64,000 nucleotides of DNA from NCBI RefSeq assembly GCF_900112205.1, contig NZ_FOKW01000005.1, forward strand, positions 124,001-188,000, written 5' to 3'. The notes below the pieces were generated by a model, which saw only the letters and a program-made list of their open reading frames with translations, was not told where the DNA came from and ran no database searches. Source of the stretch: Natronobacterium haloterrestre (GTDB lineage: Archaea; Halobacteriota; Halobacteria; Halobacteriales; Natrialbaceae). Made by a program: the position numbers and the translations under genes. The first letter of the stretch is position 1. Each line of letters starts with the position of its first letter. Below, piece by piece: positions 8,847 through 17,680 of the stretch.

Positions 8847-10028
8847 TCAGAGCCCGAAGATCGGCACGAACTGGAAGGTCGCGTACGCGCCGACCGTCGC
8901 GATGGCCGGGACGACGTTCTGCATGAGGACGACGCGGGCCGTCGTCGCCGGATCGAAGAGGTCCGACGCTTTCGGGATCCGCTCGGGTTCCGCCTCCTCG
9001 CCGATCGGCGGGAGTTCCTCGCCCTCCCGGTCGTCTGACAGTGAGCCGACAGAAACCGGCGCCGACTCCTCGCCGCGGACGGCGTCGCCGACCGTCATCG
9101 GTCGGGTCGCCCGACCCCAGCCGAGGCCGATGATACTCATCGTCGCGATGATGACGAAACTCGCCGGGATGCCGATCGCGGAGAGGAAGATGACCAGCGT
9201 GGCGCTGACCGTCGCGGTGATGATCGCCGCCGTCAGCGGGAGTTCGGTGAGTTCGTTGCCCATCGTCTCGAGGGTCCGGCGCGCGATCGTGAACGTCCCG
9301 ATACCGACCGCGAAACAGCCGATGACGATCGCGGGGTTCATCTCGAGTTCGCCGCTGCCGACCAGCGGCGCGACCGCGTTCGCGATGTTCGAGGTGCCCG
9401 AACTGTAGGCCATCAGACAGCCGATCACGATCACCATCACGACGCCCCCGGCTTCGCGAACGTTCGTGGTGTCGCTCAGGGCCGGTACCGGAACGATCCC
9501 CGAACGATCGACCTCGAAGAGCGGGCCCTCGCTTCGCTCCAGCGCGATCCGTCGATTGAGTTCGGCGTAGAAGTACCGACCGATGATCAGCGAGACCCAG
9601 AAGCCGATGAACGGCGAGACGATCCACCAGATCGCGATCTCGCCCATGACCGCCCAGTTGAGTTCGCCGGTCGCGAGGCCCAGCCCCGCGATCGACCCGA
9701 CGGCCGTCATCGACGTCGACGCGGGCACGCCGAAGAAGTTCCCGATGAACAGCGCGACCCCGATAAAAAAGAGAACGCCGACGCTCGCCTCGAGCGTGAA
9801 GACGCCGGGATCGCGAACGAGTTCCCGCCCGAGGGTGTCGACGACCCGCCGACCGATCGTCCACGCGCCGACGAAGAAGAACACCGTCATCAGGCCGCCG
9901 GCCAGGGTCTTCGAGATCGCGTCGGCACCGACGGCGGGCCCGAACGCGGGGCCGGTCGTCGCGCCGCCGATGTTGTAGCCGACGAAGACGGCGACGAGGA
10001 TCCCGGTGAGAAGCAGCGTCGTAGTCAT
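8847..10028 (-). CDS. PiT-family permease, copy 3
   Basis: A 393-residue permease closest to copy 1: both share the motif GYNIGGATTGPAFGPAVGA in helix 1, SSGTSNIANA in the second repeat, and a C-terminus ending in FQFVPIFG. The conserved Asp of classical PiT motifs is missing here too. Start taken at ATG 10028 (MTTTLLLTGILVAVFVG); a start 7 codons earlier is possible. The coiled-coil paralogue at 10266 lies upstream on the same strand, so the two may share a transcript, though 237 bases lie between them. Confidence 0.85.
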   Translation of the reverse strand: MTTTLLLTGILVAVFVGYNIGGATTGPAFGPAVGADAISKTLAGGLMTVFFFVGAWTIGRRVVDTLGRELVRDPGVFTLEASVGVLFFIGVALFIGNFFGVPASTSMTAVGSIAGLGLATGELNWAVMGEIAIWWIVSPFIGFWVSLIIGRYFYAELNRRIALERSEGPLFEVDRSGIVPVPALSDTTNVREAGGVVMVIVIGCLMAYSSGTSNIANAVAPLVGSGELEMNPAIVIGCFAVGIGTFTIARRTLETMGNELTELPLTAAIITATVSATLVIFLSAIGIPASFVIIATMSIIGLGWGRATRPMTVGDAVRGEESAPVSVGSLSDDREGEELPPIGEEAEPERIPKASDLFDPATTARVVLMQNVVPAIATVGAYATFQFVPIFGL

Positions 10029-10265
10029 CCGTGGAGGGGTGAAGTACACCGGTGTTCGTGCTGTCCGACGGCGGGCGGCTTTACGGCTCCCGGCCGGCGA
10101 GTTCGTTTCGTCGACTCCACTCCGGGGTGGTCCCCGGCGTCGTCTCGCGTCGGCCGGGACGCTCGAGTCGCGGTCGTTCGGCCCCCAGCGGGACGCCGAT
10201 CCAGGGTCGGGTATCGTCGCCCGCCCGATCGCGCGTCGATCGGCGACCGTCGAACGCTGCCGGGT

Positions 10266-10619
10266 TCACCCGTCGGACGTCTCTTCCCTCTCATCTGTCA
10301 CCGTTCCCTCGAGTAGTTCCTCGATCTCGTCCTCGCGCGGCCGCCGATCGATCCGTTGATCGACGGTCTCGATCCGTTCTTGAACCGCGTCGACCTGTTC
10401 GCCGACCGTCTCTTCGACCGCCTCCTCGACCGTCCGGGTCATCCAGTCCGGGTCGAACCGGGCCATCTTCCAGGCGACGTGTAACGCGTACGAAACCAGC
10501 ACGCCCAGTCCGAACGCGAGTCCGACCAGCGTTCCGACAGAGACGATCAGGAGGATCGAGACGAAAATCAGGACGCCGTAACCGAGGTCGATGATCGCAT
10601 CGACGCGACGCGGGTTCAT
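10266..10619 (-). CDS. Short membrane-anchored coiled-coil protein, paralogue of 6365-6967
   Basis: A 117-residue protein with the same layout as the 200-residue relative: two membrane helices (about 9-47), the nearly identical linker WKMARFDPDWMTRTVEE, a brief stalk (about 58-88), then IDRRPREDEIEELLEG. It lacks the expanded ETV/EQV repeats. It is co-directional with PiT copy 3. This short form is probably nearer the ancestral length, with the other copy expanded by repeat duplication. Function unknown. Confidence 0.75.
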   Translation of the reverse strand: MNPRRVDAIIDLGYGVLIFVSILLIVSVGTLVGLAFGLGVLVSYALHVAWKMARFDPDWMTRTVEEAVEETVGEQVDAVQERIETVDQRIDRRPREDEIEELLEGTVTDEREETSDG

Positions 10620-10893
10620 CGTTCGGTCACCCCTCCGAGACGATCGCGATCGTGGGACCGCGTTGGGTTCGGTCGATCCCCTTACTCATGACGCAGTGGC
10701 AGTTCATCGGACCGCGTAAAATCAGTTTGGGACGCTGTCGTCACTGTCTTCCGGCGACGAACTCCGTCGTTCGGGACGGGTTCGTCGCGACTCCTCGCCG
10801 GTCGACGGCCCGTGATCCGACGGAGGGAGATTCGTCGACCCCCGCCGGGCGGGCGTGCCGCCACGACGAGAACCTCCCTCGAGCGAACGCCGT

Positions 10894-12771
10894 TCAAACG
10901 CCCCAGAAGAACGCGATCCCGAGCACGGTCACGACCGACAGCAACAACTGTAGCGGCGCGCCGATCCGGAAGTAGTCGCCGAACCGGTAGCCGCCGGGAC
11001 CGTAGACGAACAGGTTCGTCTGGTAGCCGATCGGCCCCAGGAACGCGGTGCTCGCCGCGAACGTCACCGCCAGCACGAACGCGAAGGGGTTCGCGCCGAT
11101 CCCCGACGCGGCGGCGGCCGCGACCGGGATCAGAAGGACGACGCTCGCGTTGTTGCTGATGACCTCCGTGAGCAGGCCGGTCATGATGTAAAACAGCCAC
11201 AGCACGACCAGCGTCGGCAGGAACCCCGCCGTCGAGACGACGAGCCACGCGATGTAGGCCGCCGCGCCCGATCCCTCGAGGGCGATCCCGAGCGGGATCA
11301 CGCCCGCAAGCAGGAAAATGACGTCCCACTCGACGGCGTCGTAGAGTTCGTTCGGGTGGAGCACGCCGGTGACGACCATCGCGACCACGCCCGCCAGCGC
11401 CGACAGCACGATCGGATAGATCTCGAGCGCCGCGACGGCCACGACGCCGATCATGATGGCGACGGCGATCGGCGCCTTGTCGGCGCGGTACTCGGGCCGG
11501 GGCGGTTCCCGGGCGACGATCACGTCGTCGCGCCGGGAGAGCCGATCCAGTGCGTCGGGCGGGGCCTGGACGAGCAGGGTGTCGCCGACCTCGAGTCGCC
11601 GGCCGACGATCCGGTCGGTGACGAGTTCGCCGCGGTGGCGGAGGCCGAGGACGGCGGCGCCGAACTCCTCGCGGAACCGCTCGAGGTCGAGGCGTTCGCC
11701 GACGAGTCGGGAGTCGAGCGAGACGACCAGTTCGGTGACGATGCCGTCCTCGTCGCCGTTCCTCCCGGGGCTACCGCCGTTCGAAAGCTCCGATGCGGCC
11801 GTCAGTCGGCCGACGAGTTCGGCGCCGGGAACGTCCTCGAGAGCCTCGATCGCGTCCCGGTCGGTCCGGACGACGGGTACGTCCCCCTCCCGGAGGCGGG
11901 TCTTGCGCCGGGGTGCGACCGAGCGGTCGTCGTCCCGGACCACCTGGACGACGTCGACGTCCGGCCCGAACGCGTCCGTGGCCTCGCCGACGGTTTCACC
12001 GACGAGCGGGGAGCCGGGGACCACCGCGACGTCGGCGACGTAGTTGCCGAGGTCGTACTCCTCGAGGTAGTCCGCCCGGGCGGGAACCCGCTCGGGTAGG
12101 AGGTAGTGGCCGACGAAGATCAGGTACAGCGAGCCGACGACCACGACGACGATCCCCAGTTGCGTGAACTCGAACATCGAGAACGCGCCGAGTTCGGGGT
12201 ACTCGTCGCCAAGGCGTGCGCTGATGTCGCTCGCGAGCAGGTTCGTCGATGTGCCGATCAGCGTGAGCATGCCGCCGACCTGGGAGGCGTACGACAGCGG
12301 GATGAGGAGCTTCGAGGGCGAGGTGTTGCCCCGGTGTGCGACGTCGGTGACGACGGGGACGAGCAGGGCGACGACCGGCGTGTTGTTGAGAAAGCCGGAG
12401 ACGGGGCTGGTTACGACCGTCGTCGCGAACAGCTGTTTCCGGACGCTGTCGCCGGCGTAAGACGCCATGCGGCGGCCGAGTTCCTGGACGAGCCCCGTCC
12501 GGGCGACCCCGCCGCTCAGGATCAACATCGCGAGCACCGTGATCGTTGCCTCGTTCGAGAAGCCAGAGACGCCGGTCGCCGGATCGACGCCGGTCCAGGG
12601 CTCGAGCACGACGAGGACGACGATCAGCAGGATCGCGGTGACGTCGATCGGGAGCCGCTCGGTGAGAAACAGGACCAAGGCGACGAGGACGACGCCGAAG
12701 ACGACCAGGGCGTCGGTCGTCAGTTCCGGCCGCGTCGCCGCTTCCTGAGCCAGGACAGCACGAACCGCCAT
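10894..12771 (-). CDS. SLC13/DASS-type permease with two RCK_C-like domains
   Basis: A 625-residue membrane protein. Residues about 20-200 carry helices with the divalent anion:sodium symporter features, including NNTPVVALLVPVV and the IGTSTNLLAS motif typical of the family. A central cytoplasmic region (about 220-400) contains two TrkA-C-like domains (GSPLVGETVGEA; LDSRLVGERLDLERF). The second membrane half follows (about 415-625), including VISNNASVVLLIPVA. Related proteins move sulfate, dicarboxylates or similar anions; the substrate here is unknown. ATG 12771 is chosen because a TTATTA box lies 28 bases upstream; a GTG five codons earlier is less well spaced. Confidence 0.88.
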   Translation of the reverse strand: MAVRAVLAQEAATRPELTTDALVVFGVVLVALVLFLTERLPIDVTAILLIVVLVVLEPWTGVDPATGVSGFSNEATITVLAMLILSGGVARTGLVQELGRRMASYAGDSVRKQLFATTVVTSPVSGFLNNTPVVALLVPVVTDVAHRGNTSPSKLLIPLSYASQVGGMLTLIGTSTNLLASDISARLGDEYPELGAFSMFEFTQLGIVVVVVGSLYLIFVGHYLLPERVPARADYLEEYDLGNYVADVAVVPGSPLVGETVGEATDAFGPDVDVVQVVRDDDRSVAPRRKTRLREGDVPVVRTDRDAIEALEDVPGAELVGRLTAASELSNGGSPGRNGDEDGIVTELVVSLDSRLVGERLDLERFREEFGAAVLGLRHRGELVTDRIVGRRLEVGDTLLVQAPPDALDRLSRRDDVIVAREPPRPEYRADKAPIAVAIMIGVVAVAALEIYPIVLSALAGVVAMVVTGVLHPNELYDAVEWDVIFLLAGVIPLGIALEGSGAAAYIAWLVVSTAGFLPTLVVLWLFYIMTGLLTEVISNNASVVLLIPVAAAAASGIGANPFAFVLAVTFAASTAFLGPIGYQTNLFVYGPGGYRFGDYFRIGAPLQLLLSVVTVLGIAFFWGV

Positions 12772-12798
12772 CGACTCGTTCGACACTGGCGGGACATG

Positions 12799-12804
12799 TA
12801 ATAA
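12799..12804 (-). promoter_or_regulatory. TATA element for the SLC13-type permease
   Basis: TTATTA on the minus strand, 28 bases before ATG 12771. The spacing supports a leaderless start there. Confidence 0.6.
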
Positions 12805-12888
12805 TTCTGCACGAAAGTCGAACAGTGTCGAACCGATGGGGGTTCCGGGATCGTCGCCTTTACTCGCGTCGGCCGCGCTCACTCGAGT

Positions 12889-13695
12889 ATGAGTCAGGAA
12901 GACCCGGATGCGGATGCGGACGCGGACGCGGACGTATACGTGAACGCGGACGCGGACGCCGACGTGGGCATCGGCGAGGAGTTCGACGTCATCCCCGCCG
13001 TCGACGTGAAATCGGGGGAGGTCGTCCAGCTCGTCCAGGGCGAACGCGGCACCGAGAAGACGTACGGCGATCCGGTCGAGGCCGCCCGGCGGTGGGTCGA
13101 GGCGGGCGCGGAGACGCTGCACCTGATCGACTTGGACGGCGCGTTCGAGGGCGAACGCGAGAACGCCGACGCCATCGACGCGGTCGTCGACGCCGTCGAC
13201 GTCCCGGTGCAACTGGGCGGGGGCATCCGGACCGCCGCGGACGCCGTCGATCTGCTCGAGCGCGGCGTCGATCGCGTCATTCTGGGCACCGCGGCGGTCG
13301 AAACGCCCGAGATCGTCGCCGAGATCAGCGACGACCACCCCGGGAGCGTCGTCGTCAGTCTCGACGCGAAAGAGGGCGAGGTCGTCGTCGAGGGCTGGAC
13401 CGAGGGCGCGGGGATCTCGCCCGTCGAGGCCGCCGAGCGGTACGAGGACCTCGGGGCCGCGGCGATCCTCTTTACCAACGTCGACGTCGAGGGGAAACTC
13501 GAGGGCGTCGCGACCGACCCCGTCCGGGAACTGGTCGAGGCGACCGACGTACCGGTGATCGCCAGCGGCGGCGTCGCGACCCTGGAGGACGTGCGAGCGC
13601 TCGCGGACGCGGGCGCTGCCGCCGTCGTCGTCGGGAGCGCACTGTACGAGGGGGCGTTTACGCTGGGGGAGGCGCGGGCCGCGCTCGAGGACTAG
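12889..13695 (+). CDS. hisA: HisA, phosphoribosyl-formimino-AICAR isomerase, with acidic N-terminal extension
   Basis: A 268-residue TIM-barrel isomerase of histidine biosynthesis that opens the ribose of ProFAR to PRFAR. Hallmarks are the catalytic Asp in VIPAVDVKSGEVVQLVQG, the phosphate-binding loops (VQLGGGIR; VIASGGVA; AVVVGSALYEG) and FTNVDVEGKLEG. The first 25-30 residues are a low-complexity Asp-Ala repeat (DADADADADVYVNADADADVG) not found in normal HisA, which begins just before VIPAVDV. A TATA-like CCTTTACTCG at 12856-12865 fits the ATG at 12889, so the extension is probably translated. No other his genes are adjacent; hisG lies at 34.9 kb. Confidence 0.95.
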   Translation: MSQEDPDADADADADVYVNADADADVGIGEEFDVIPAVDVKSGEVVQLVQGERGTEKTYGDPVEAARRWVEAGAETLHLIDLDGAFEGERENADAIDAVVDAVDVPVQLGGGIRTAADAVDLLERGVDRVILGTAAVETPEIVAEISDDHPGSVVVSLDAKEGEVVVEGWTEGAGISPVEAAERYEDLGAAAILFTNVDVEGKLEGVATDPVRELVEATDVPVIASGGVATLEDVRALADAGAAAVVVGSALYEGAFTLGEARAALED

Positions 13696-13762
13696 ACGCG
13701 ACGGGCCGCCGCCCTCGTCGGAGACGAACGCCTTCTTACGCCCGTAGCCCGTACCCGCGGTC

Positions 13763-14992
13763 GTGCACCCGCGAGATCGCGACCGGGTCGTGCTCGCCGC
13801 GGTCGTCTTCGCCGTGCTCTTCTCGCAGCTGTTGCTGTATCCGGGGATCGCGACGCTGGTCGACGCGCTGGGGGCCGACGCGACGACCTCGCCGTTCGCC
13901 GAGACCAGCCTCGACGCGAGCATGTGGTTCCTCGTCGCCGAGTTCGGCGCGTACGTCGCCTTCGTCGGCGTCTGGGGGGCCGCAAGCGACGTGGTCGGGC
14001 GACGGACGCCGTTCATCGTCGCCGGGGCCGTCGCCGGTGCGGCCGGCTACGCGACGCTCGCAGCCGTTCCGACGATCGGAACGATCCCGTTCGAGGGCGT
14101 CCTCCTGTTGCGGGTCCTCCAGGGGGCGACGACCATCGGCGCGTTCTCGCTGACGATGACCATGCTGATGGACCTGGGCGGCGGCCACGGCCGAAACATG
14201 GGCGCGGCCGGGATCGCCATCGGCCTCGGGGCCGCACTCGGCGCGCCGGTCGGCGGCCAGCTGACCGAACGCCACGCGCTCGCCCCGCTTCTCGCCGCCG
14301 CGACGCTGCTGCTCTGTGTCGGCGCGCTCGTGACCGTCGTCGAGGACCGCTCCCCGGACCGTCGCCGTAGCGCCCGGGCGCTGCTCGAGGGCGTGCGTCG
14401 GCGGCCGACGCTGTCGATCCCCTACGCCTTCGGCTTCGTCGACCGGATGACTGCCGGCTTCTTCGCACTGGTCGGAACGCTGTACTTCCAGGAGACGTTC
14501 GGGCTCGGTGCCGGGGCGACCGGCCTCCTCCTGGCGTGTTTCTTCGCGCCGTTCGCCCTGTTACAGTACCCGATGGGGGCGCTGTCGGACCGGATCGGGC
14601 GAACGATCCCGATCGTCGTCGGCTCGCTGTGTTACGGGCTCGGCATCCTCGCCGTCGGTGCAGCCCCGACCGTGGGGATCGTGGCCGTCGCGATGATCCT
14701 CGTCGGCGTCCTCGGCGCCCTGGTCTCGCCGGCGACGATGGCGCTCGTGACCGACCTCGCCGACGAAGCCGAGCGCGGGGTCGCGATGGCCGGGTTCAAC
14801 CTCGCGGGGAGCCTCGGCTTCCTCGGCGGGTTCCTCGTCGGCGGCACCGTCGCCGGCAGCTACGGCTACCACCTCGCTTTCCTCGCCGTCGGCGGCCTCG
14901 AGATCGGGATCGCGATCGTCGCGGTTCCTGCCTTCCTCCGGCTGTCCCTCGAGAGGGGGACGGGCGGCCGGAATCCGAAGACTGGGTCCTGA
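13763..14992 (+). CDS. MFS transporter
   Basis: A 409-residue protein with about 12 hydrophobic helices. The MFS loop motif appears as GAASDVVGRRTPFIVAG after helix 2 and again as GALSDRIGRTIPIVVG in the second half, a clear two-repeat layout. A cytoplasmic link (EDRSPDRRRSARALLEGVRRRP) joins the halves. Start is GTG 13763, 67 bases after hisA. The overall character suggests a drug- or metabolite-exporter type MFS, but substrate is not readable. The C-terminus is short and basic. Confidence 0.88.
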   Translation: MHPRDRDRVVLAAVVFAVLFSQLLLYPGIATLVDALGADATTSPFAETSLDASMWFLVAEFGAYVAFVGVWGAASDVVGRRTPFIVAGAVAGAAGYATLAAVPTIGTIPFEGVLLLRVLQGATTIGAFSLTMTMLMDLGGGHGRNMGAAGIAIGLGAALGAPVGGQLTERHALAPLLAAATLLLCVGALVTVVEDRSPDRRRSARALLEGVRRRPTLSIPYAFGFVDRMTAGFFALVGTLYFQETFGLGAGATGLLLACFFAPFALLQYPMGALSDRIGRTIPIVVGSLCYGLGILAVGAAPTVGIVAVAMILVGVLGALVSPATMALVTDLADEAERGVAMAGFNLAGSLGFLGGFLVGGTVAGSYGYHLAFLAVGGLEIGIAIVAVPAFLRLSLERGTGGRNPKTGS

Positions 14993-15131
14993 GCCGATCG
15001 GTTCGGCGACCGATAACTCGGTTACGTACTGCTATTGTCGTCTCGGTTGACATCCAATACGTGTTCGTGGCGAAACGAGGGGTAATCCTTGGTATGAGTG
15101 CGCATATCGACGTACAGATGGAGGGTGGCAA

Positions 15132-15138
15132 TTTTTAT
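15132..15138 (+). promoter_or_regulatory. TATA element for the halocyanin-like gene
   Basis: TTTTTAT lies 25-31 bases before the ATG at 15163, the expected distance for a short or absent leader. Confidence 0.6.
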
Positions 15139-15162
15139 GTATTCGCCCCTAACAGCAGAGCG

Positions 15163-15651
15163 ATGACACGAGACAACGCGATTTCGCGCCGAACGGCGAT
15201 GAAGATGACCGGTGCGGCCGCCGCGACCGCACTCGTCGCCGGCTGTAGCAACGACGAGGGCGGCGACGGCAGCGACGATGGCGGCGACGACGGCGGCGAC
15301 GGCGGCTCCGACGGGTACGAGATCGAGCCCGGCACGATGATCGAACTCAACGCCCAGACCGCCGGCTGGGAAGGCATCGCGCCCAGTCAGATCGAGGGCG
15401 AGCAGAACCCGACCCTGATCCTGCAGGAAGGCGAAGACTACGAGATCGGCTGGCCCAACGAGTCCGACGGCTCCACCCACAACATCGAGATCCGCGACGA
15501 CGGCGGCGACGTCGTCGACGACCTCTCGACCGAAGAGGACAACGAGCCCAGCGAGGACCAGGTCCTCGAGTTCACGGCCAGCAGCGAGATGGCCAGCTAC
15601 GTCTGCAACCCCCACGAGACCACGATGATCGGGGACCTCGTCGTCGAATAA
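15163..15651 (+). CDS. Halocyanin-like blue copper lipoprotein
   Basis: A 162-residue cupredoxin exported by the Tat route. The signal has R9-R10 in SRRTAMKM, a hydrophobic stretch, and the lipobox LVAGC with C28 as likely lipidation site. A Gly/Asp linker (30-51) tethers the domain. Type 1 copper ligands are H106 (STHNIEI), C148, H151 and M155 (YVCNPHETTM). It probably shuttles electrons at the outer face of the membrane. The spacing between H106 and C148 is normal for the plastocyanin/azurin group. A T-rich stretch follows the stop codon (15670-15685). Confidence 0.92.
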   Translation: MTRDNAISRRTAMKMTGAAAATALVAGCSNDEGGDGSDDGGDDGGDGGSDGYEIEPGTMIELNAQTAGWEGIAPSQIEGEQNPTLILQEGEDYEIGWPNESDGSTHNIEIRDDGGDVVDDLSTEEDNEPSEDQVLEFTASSEMASYVCNPHETTMIGDLVVE

Positions 15652-15669
15652 CGCCGGTCATCGACCCGT

Positions 15670-15685
15670 TCTTTGCGGCTTTTTC
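15670..15685 (+). terminator. Possible T-rich terminator after halocyanin
   Basis: TTCTTTGCGGCTTTTT, starting 18 bases after the halocyanin stop. Archaeal termination commonly uses T-runs without a needed hairpin. No other support. Confidence 0.35.
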
Positions 15686-15870
15686 GCCCGCCCCCGAAAT
15701 CGCGTGAGCCACCGGTCCGTCGGTGATCGCGTCGTCTCCTCCCGTTTTGACGGTTTTCGAACTCGAGTCGGTCACAGCGGCCGCGTTCGACGGTCCGCCG
15801 TCGCAGCTACTGTCGCCATCACAACTCCCATACCCTCTCGCCGCGCAGTTGAACGTATCAGGTGGTTTGT

Positions 15871-16983
15871 GTGACCGACAAACGCGAATACACGGGCGAC
15901 TACCCCGACAAGAAGTTGTACATACCCGGCCCGACCGAAGTCCGCGAGGACGTCATCGAGGAGATGAGCCAGCCGATGTTCGGCCACCGGATGGACCGGA
16001 TGACCGACCTCTACACGACCATCGTCGAGGACACCAGGGAGTTCCTCGGCACCGACAACGACGTGATCGTGCTGACGGGGTCGGGAACCGAGTTCTGGGA
16101 GGCGTCGACGCTCAACCTCGTCGACGAGAACATCCTCGTCCCGACCTGCGGGAGCTTCAGCGAGCGCCACGCCAACGTGGCCGAGCGACTGGGCAAAACC
16201 GTCGACCGACTCGAGTACGAGTGGGGCCAGGCGATCAAACCCGAGGACATCCGCGAGGCCATAGAGACGAGCGACAAACACTACGACGTGGTCGCGACCG
16301 TGATGAACGAGTCCTCGACCGGCGTCCGGAACCCGATCGAGGAGATCGGCGACGTCGTCGCCGAGTACCCCGACACGTACTTCGTCGTCGACGCGGTGTC
16401 GTCGCTCGGCGGGGACTACGTCGATATCGACGAGCACAACATCGACGTCATCTTCGCCTCGAGCCAGAAGGCATTCGCCATGCCGCCGGGGCTGGCGATC
16501 TGTGTCGTCAGCGACGAGGCTTACGAGCGCGAACTCGAGAAGGAGTCGGCGTCGTGGTACGGCGGCTTCCAGCGGTGTCTCGACTATTACGACCGGAAGG
16601 GCCAGACCCACTCCACGCCCGCGATTCCGATCATGCTGGCCTACCGCAAGCAGATGAAGTACATGCTCGAGGAGGGCCACGAAGCGCGCGACGAGCGCCA
16701 CCGCGAGATGGCCGAGTACACGCGCGAGTGGGCACGCGAGCACTTCGATACCTTCCCCGAGGAAGGGTACGAATCCCAGACCGTGAGCTGTATCGAGAAC
16801 ACGCAGGGGATCGACGTCGCCGAGACCATCGAGGCCGTCTCCGAACAGTACGACTACGTCTTCTCGAACGGCTACGGATCGCAACTCGGCGAGAAGACGT
16901 TCCGCATCGGTCACATGGGCGAACACGACCTCGAGTCGATCAAGGCACTGACCGACGCTATCGAGGACGTCGCCGGACTCTGA
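15871..16983 (+). CDS. Class V aminotransferase (alanine-glyoxylate / serine-pyruvate type)
   Basis: A 370-residue PLP enzyme. The N-terminus has the class signature LYIPGPTEV (16-24). The PLP aspartate is in FVVDAVSS (D174), and the Schiff-base lysine is K200 in ASSQKAFAMPPG. Relatives are serine-glyoxylate, alanine-glyoxylate or serine-pyruvate aminotransferases; which amino donor is used cannot be told. GTG 15871 (MTDKREYTGDY) is preferred over GTG 15862, three codons earlier, because it matches the expected short N-terminus. It stands alone between two long intergenic regions. Confidence 0.9.
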   Translation: MTDKREYTGDYPDKKLYIPGPTEVREDVIEEMSQPMFGHRMDRMTDLYTTIVEDTREFLGTDNDVIVLTGSGTEFWEASTLNLVDENILVPTCGSFSERHANVAERLGKTVDRLEYEWGQAIKPEDIREAIETSDKHYDVVATVMNESSTGVRNPIEEIGDVVAEYPDTYFVVDAVSSLGGDYVDIDEHNIDVIFASSQKAFAMPPGLAICVVSDEAYERELEKESASWYGGFQRCLDYYDRKGQTHSTPAIPIMLAYRKQMKYMLEEGHEARDERHREMAEYTREWAREHFDTFPEEGYESQTVSCIENTQGIDVAETIEAVSEQYDYVFSNGYGSQLGEKTFRIGHMGEHDLESIKALTDAIEDVAGL

Positions 16984-17398
16984 TCGGTCGGCTGTACGCT
17001 TCGTCCACCCGTTCGAGCTTCTTCTCGACGTTTCGTGAGGAACTGGTCGGCCGTATCGTCGCACTGACCGTCTTTCCCGCTCGAGCGACTCGAGTGACTC
17101 GAGCACACTTTCGGCCCCAGTACCGAGTATAGACATCGTCGCCACCGCCGAGTGACGACGGCGTCCGCGACGAAACGATCGACAACTGTATCGAATTGTA
17201 TAATCAGTTCGTTATATTGAGAAACGATGACGTGGTAATGATTACGTGGTCAGATAGGCTCTCTATAGCAAAAATTAATCCATGTTCCATGGTAGCATGT
17301 ATCCATTCCTACCAGAGATGTGAAATGTTTTTATAGCCCGATACCGTATTTCGAATCGAGACAGGTAGCTCCCCGTCACGGGGCGCCACTCAGCACCC
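16984..17398 (+). other. 415-base intergenic region with AT-rich promoter segment
   Basis: No gene is visible. From about 17180 to 17345 the sequence is strikingly AT-rich for this genome, with TTGTATAATCAG, TTATATTGAG, AAAAATTAATCC and GTTTTTATAG. The last (17327-17336) is a plausible TATA box for the gene at 17399 with a leader of roughly 35 bases. Small dyads such as CCATGTTCCATGG (17281-17292 region) occur inside. Confidence 0.5.
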
Positions 17399-17680
17399 AT
17401 GAGACAGCAACCACGCACCCCACGGACCAGCATCGTCAGCGAACCACCCTCGGCGTCGGCGACGATCGGCGGCGGAGTCGCGTTCGTCGCGCTCGTCATC
17501 GCCCTGCTCTGGGCGGTCAGTTACCCCGTCCTGGCGGCCTCCATCGCTCTGGTCGGCGCGGCCGCGGTCGGCGTCGTCCGCACCGGCGGACGCGCCCTCG
17601 CCCGTCGCCTCCACGGACGGATCACCGAACTCTCGATTCCCGGCGTCGCGACCGTCCGGATCAGCGTCTCCCCGAACTGA
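17399..17680 (+). CDS. Small membrane protein, function unknown
   Basis: A 93-residue protein with a polar N-terminus (MRQQPRTPRTSIVSEPPS), two adjacent hydrophobic segments (about 23-42 and 44-60), and a basic stretch RTGGRALARRLHGR followed by a short beta-like C-terminus. No family is recognised. It lies downstream of an AT-rich regulatory-looking region, which suggests it is expressed and perhaps regulated. Confidence 0.6.
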   Translation: MRQQPRTPRTSIVSEPPSASATIGGGVAFVALVIALLWAVSYPVLAASIALVGAAAVGVVRTGGRALARRLHGRITELSIPGVATVRISVSPN

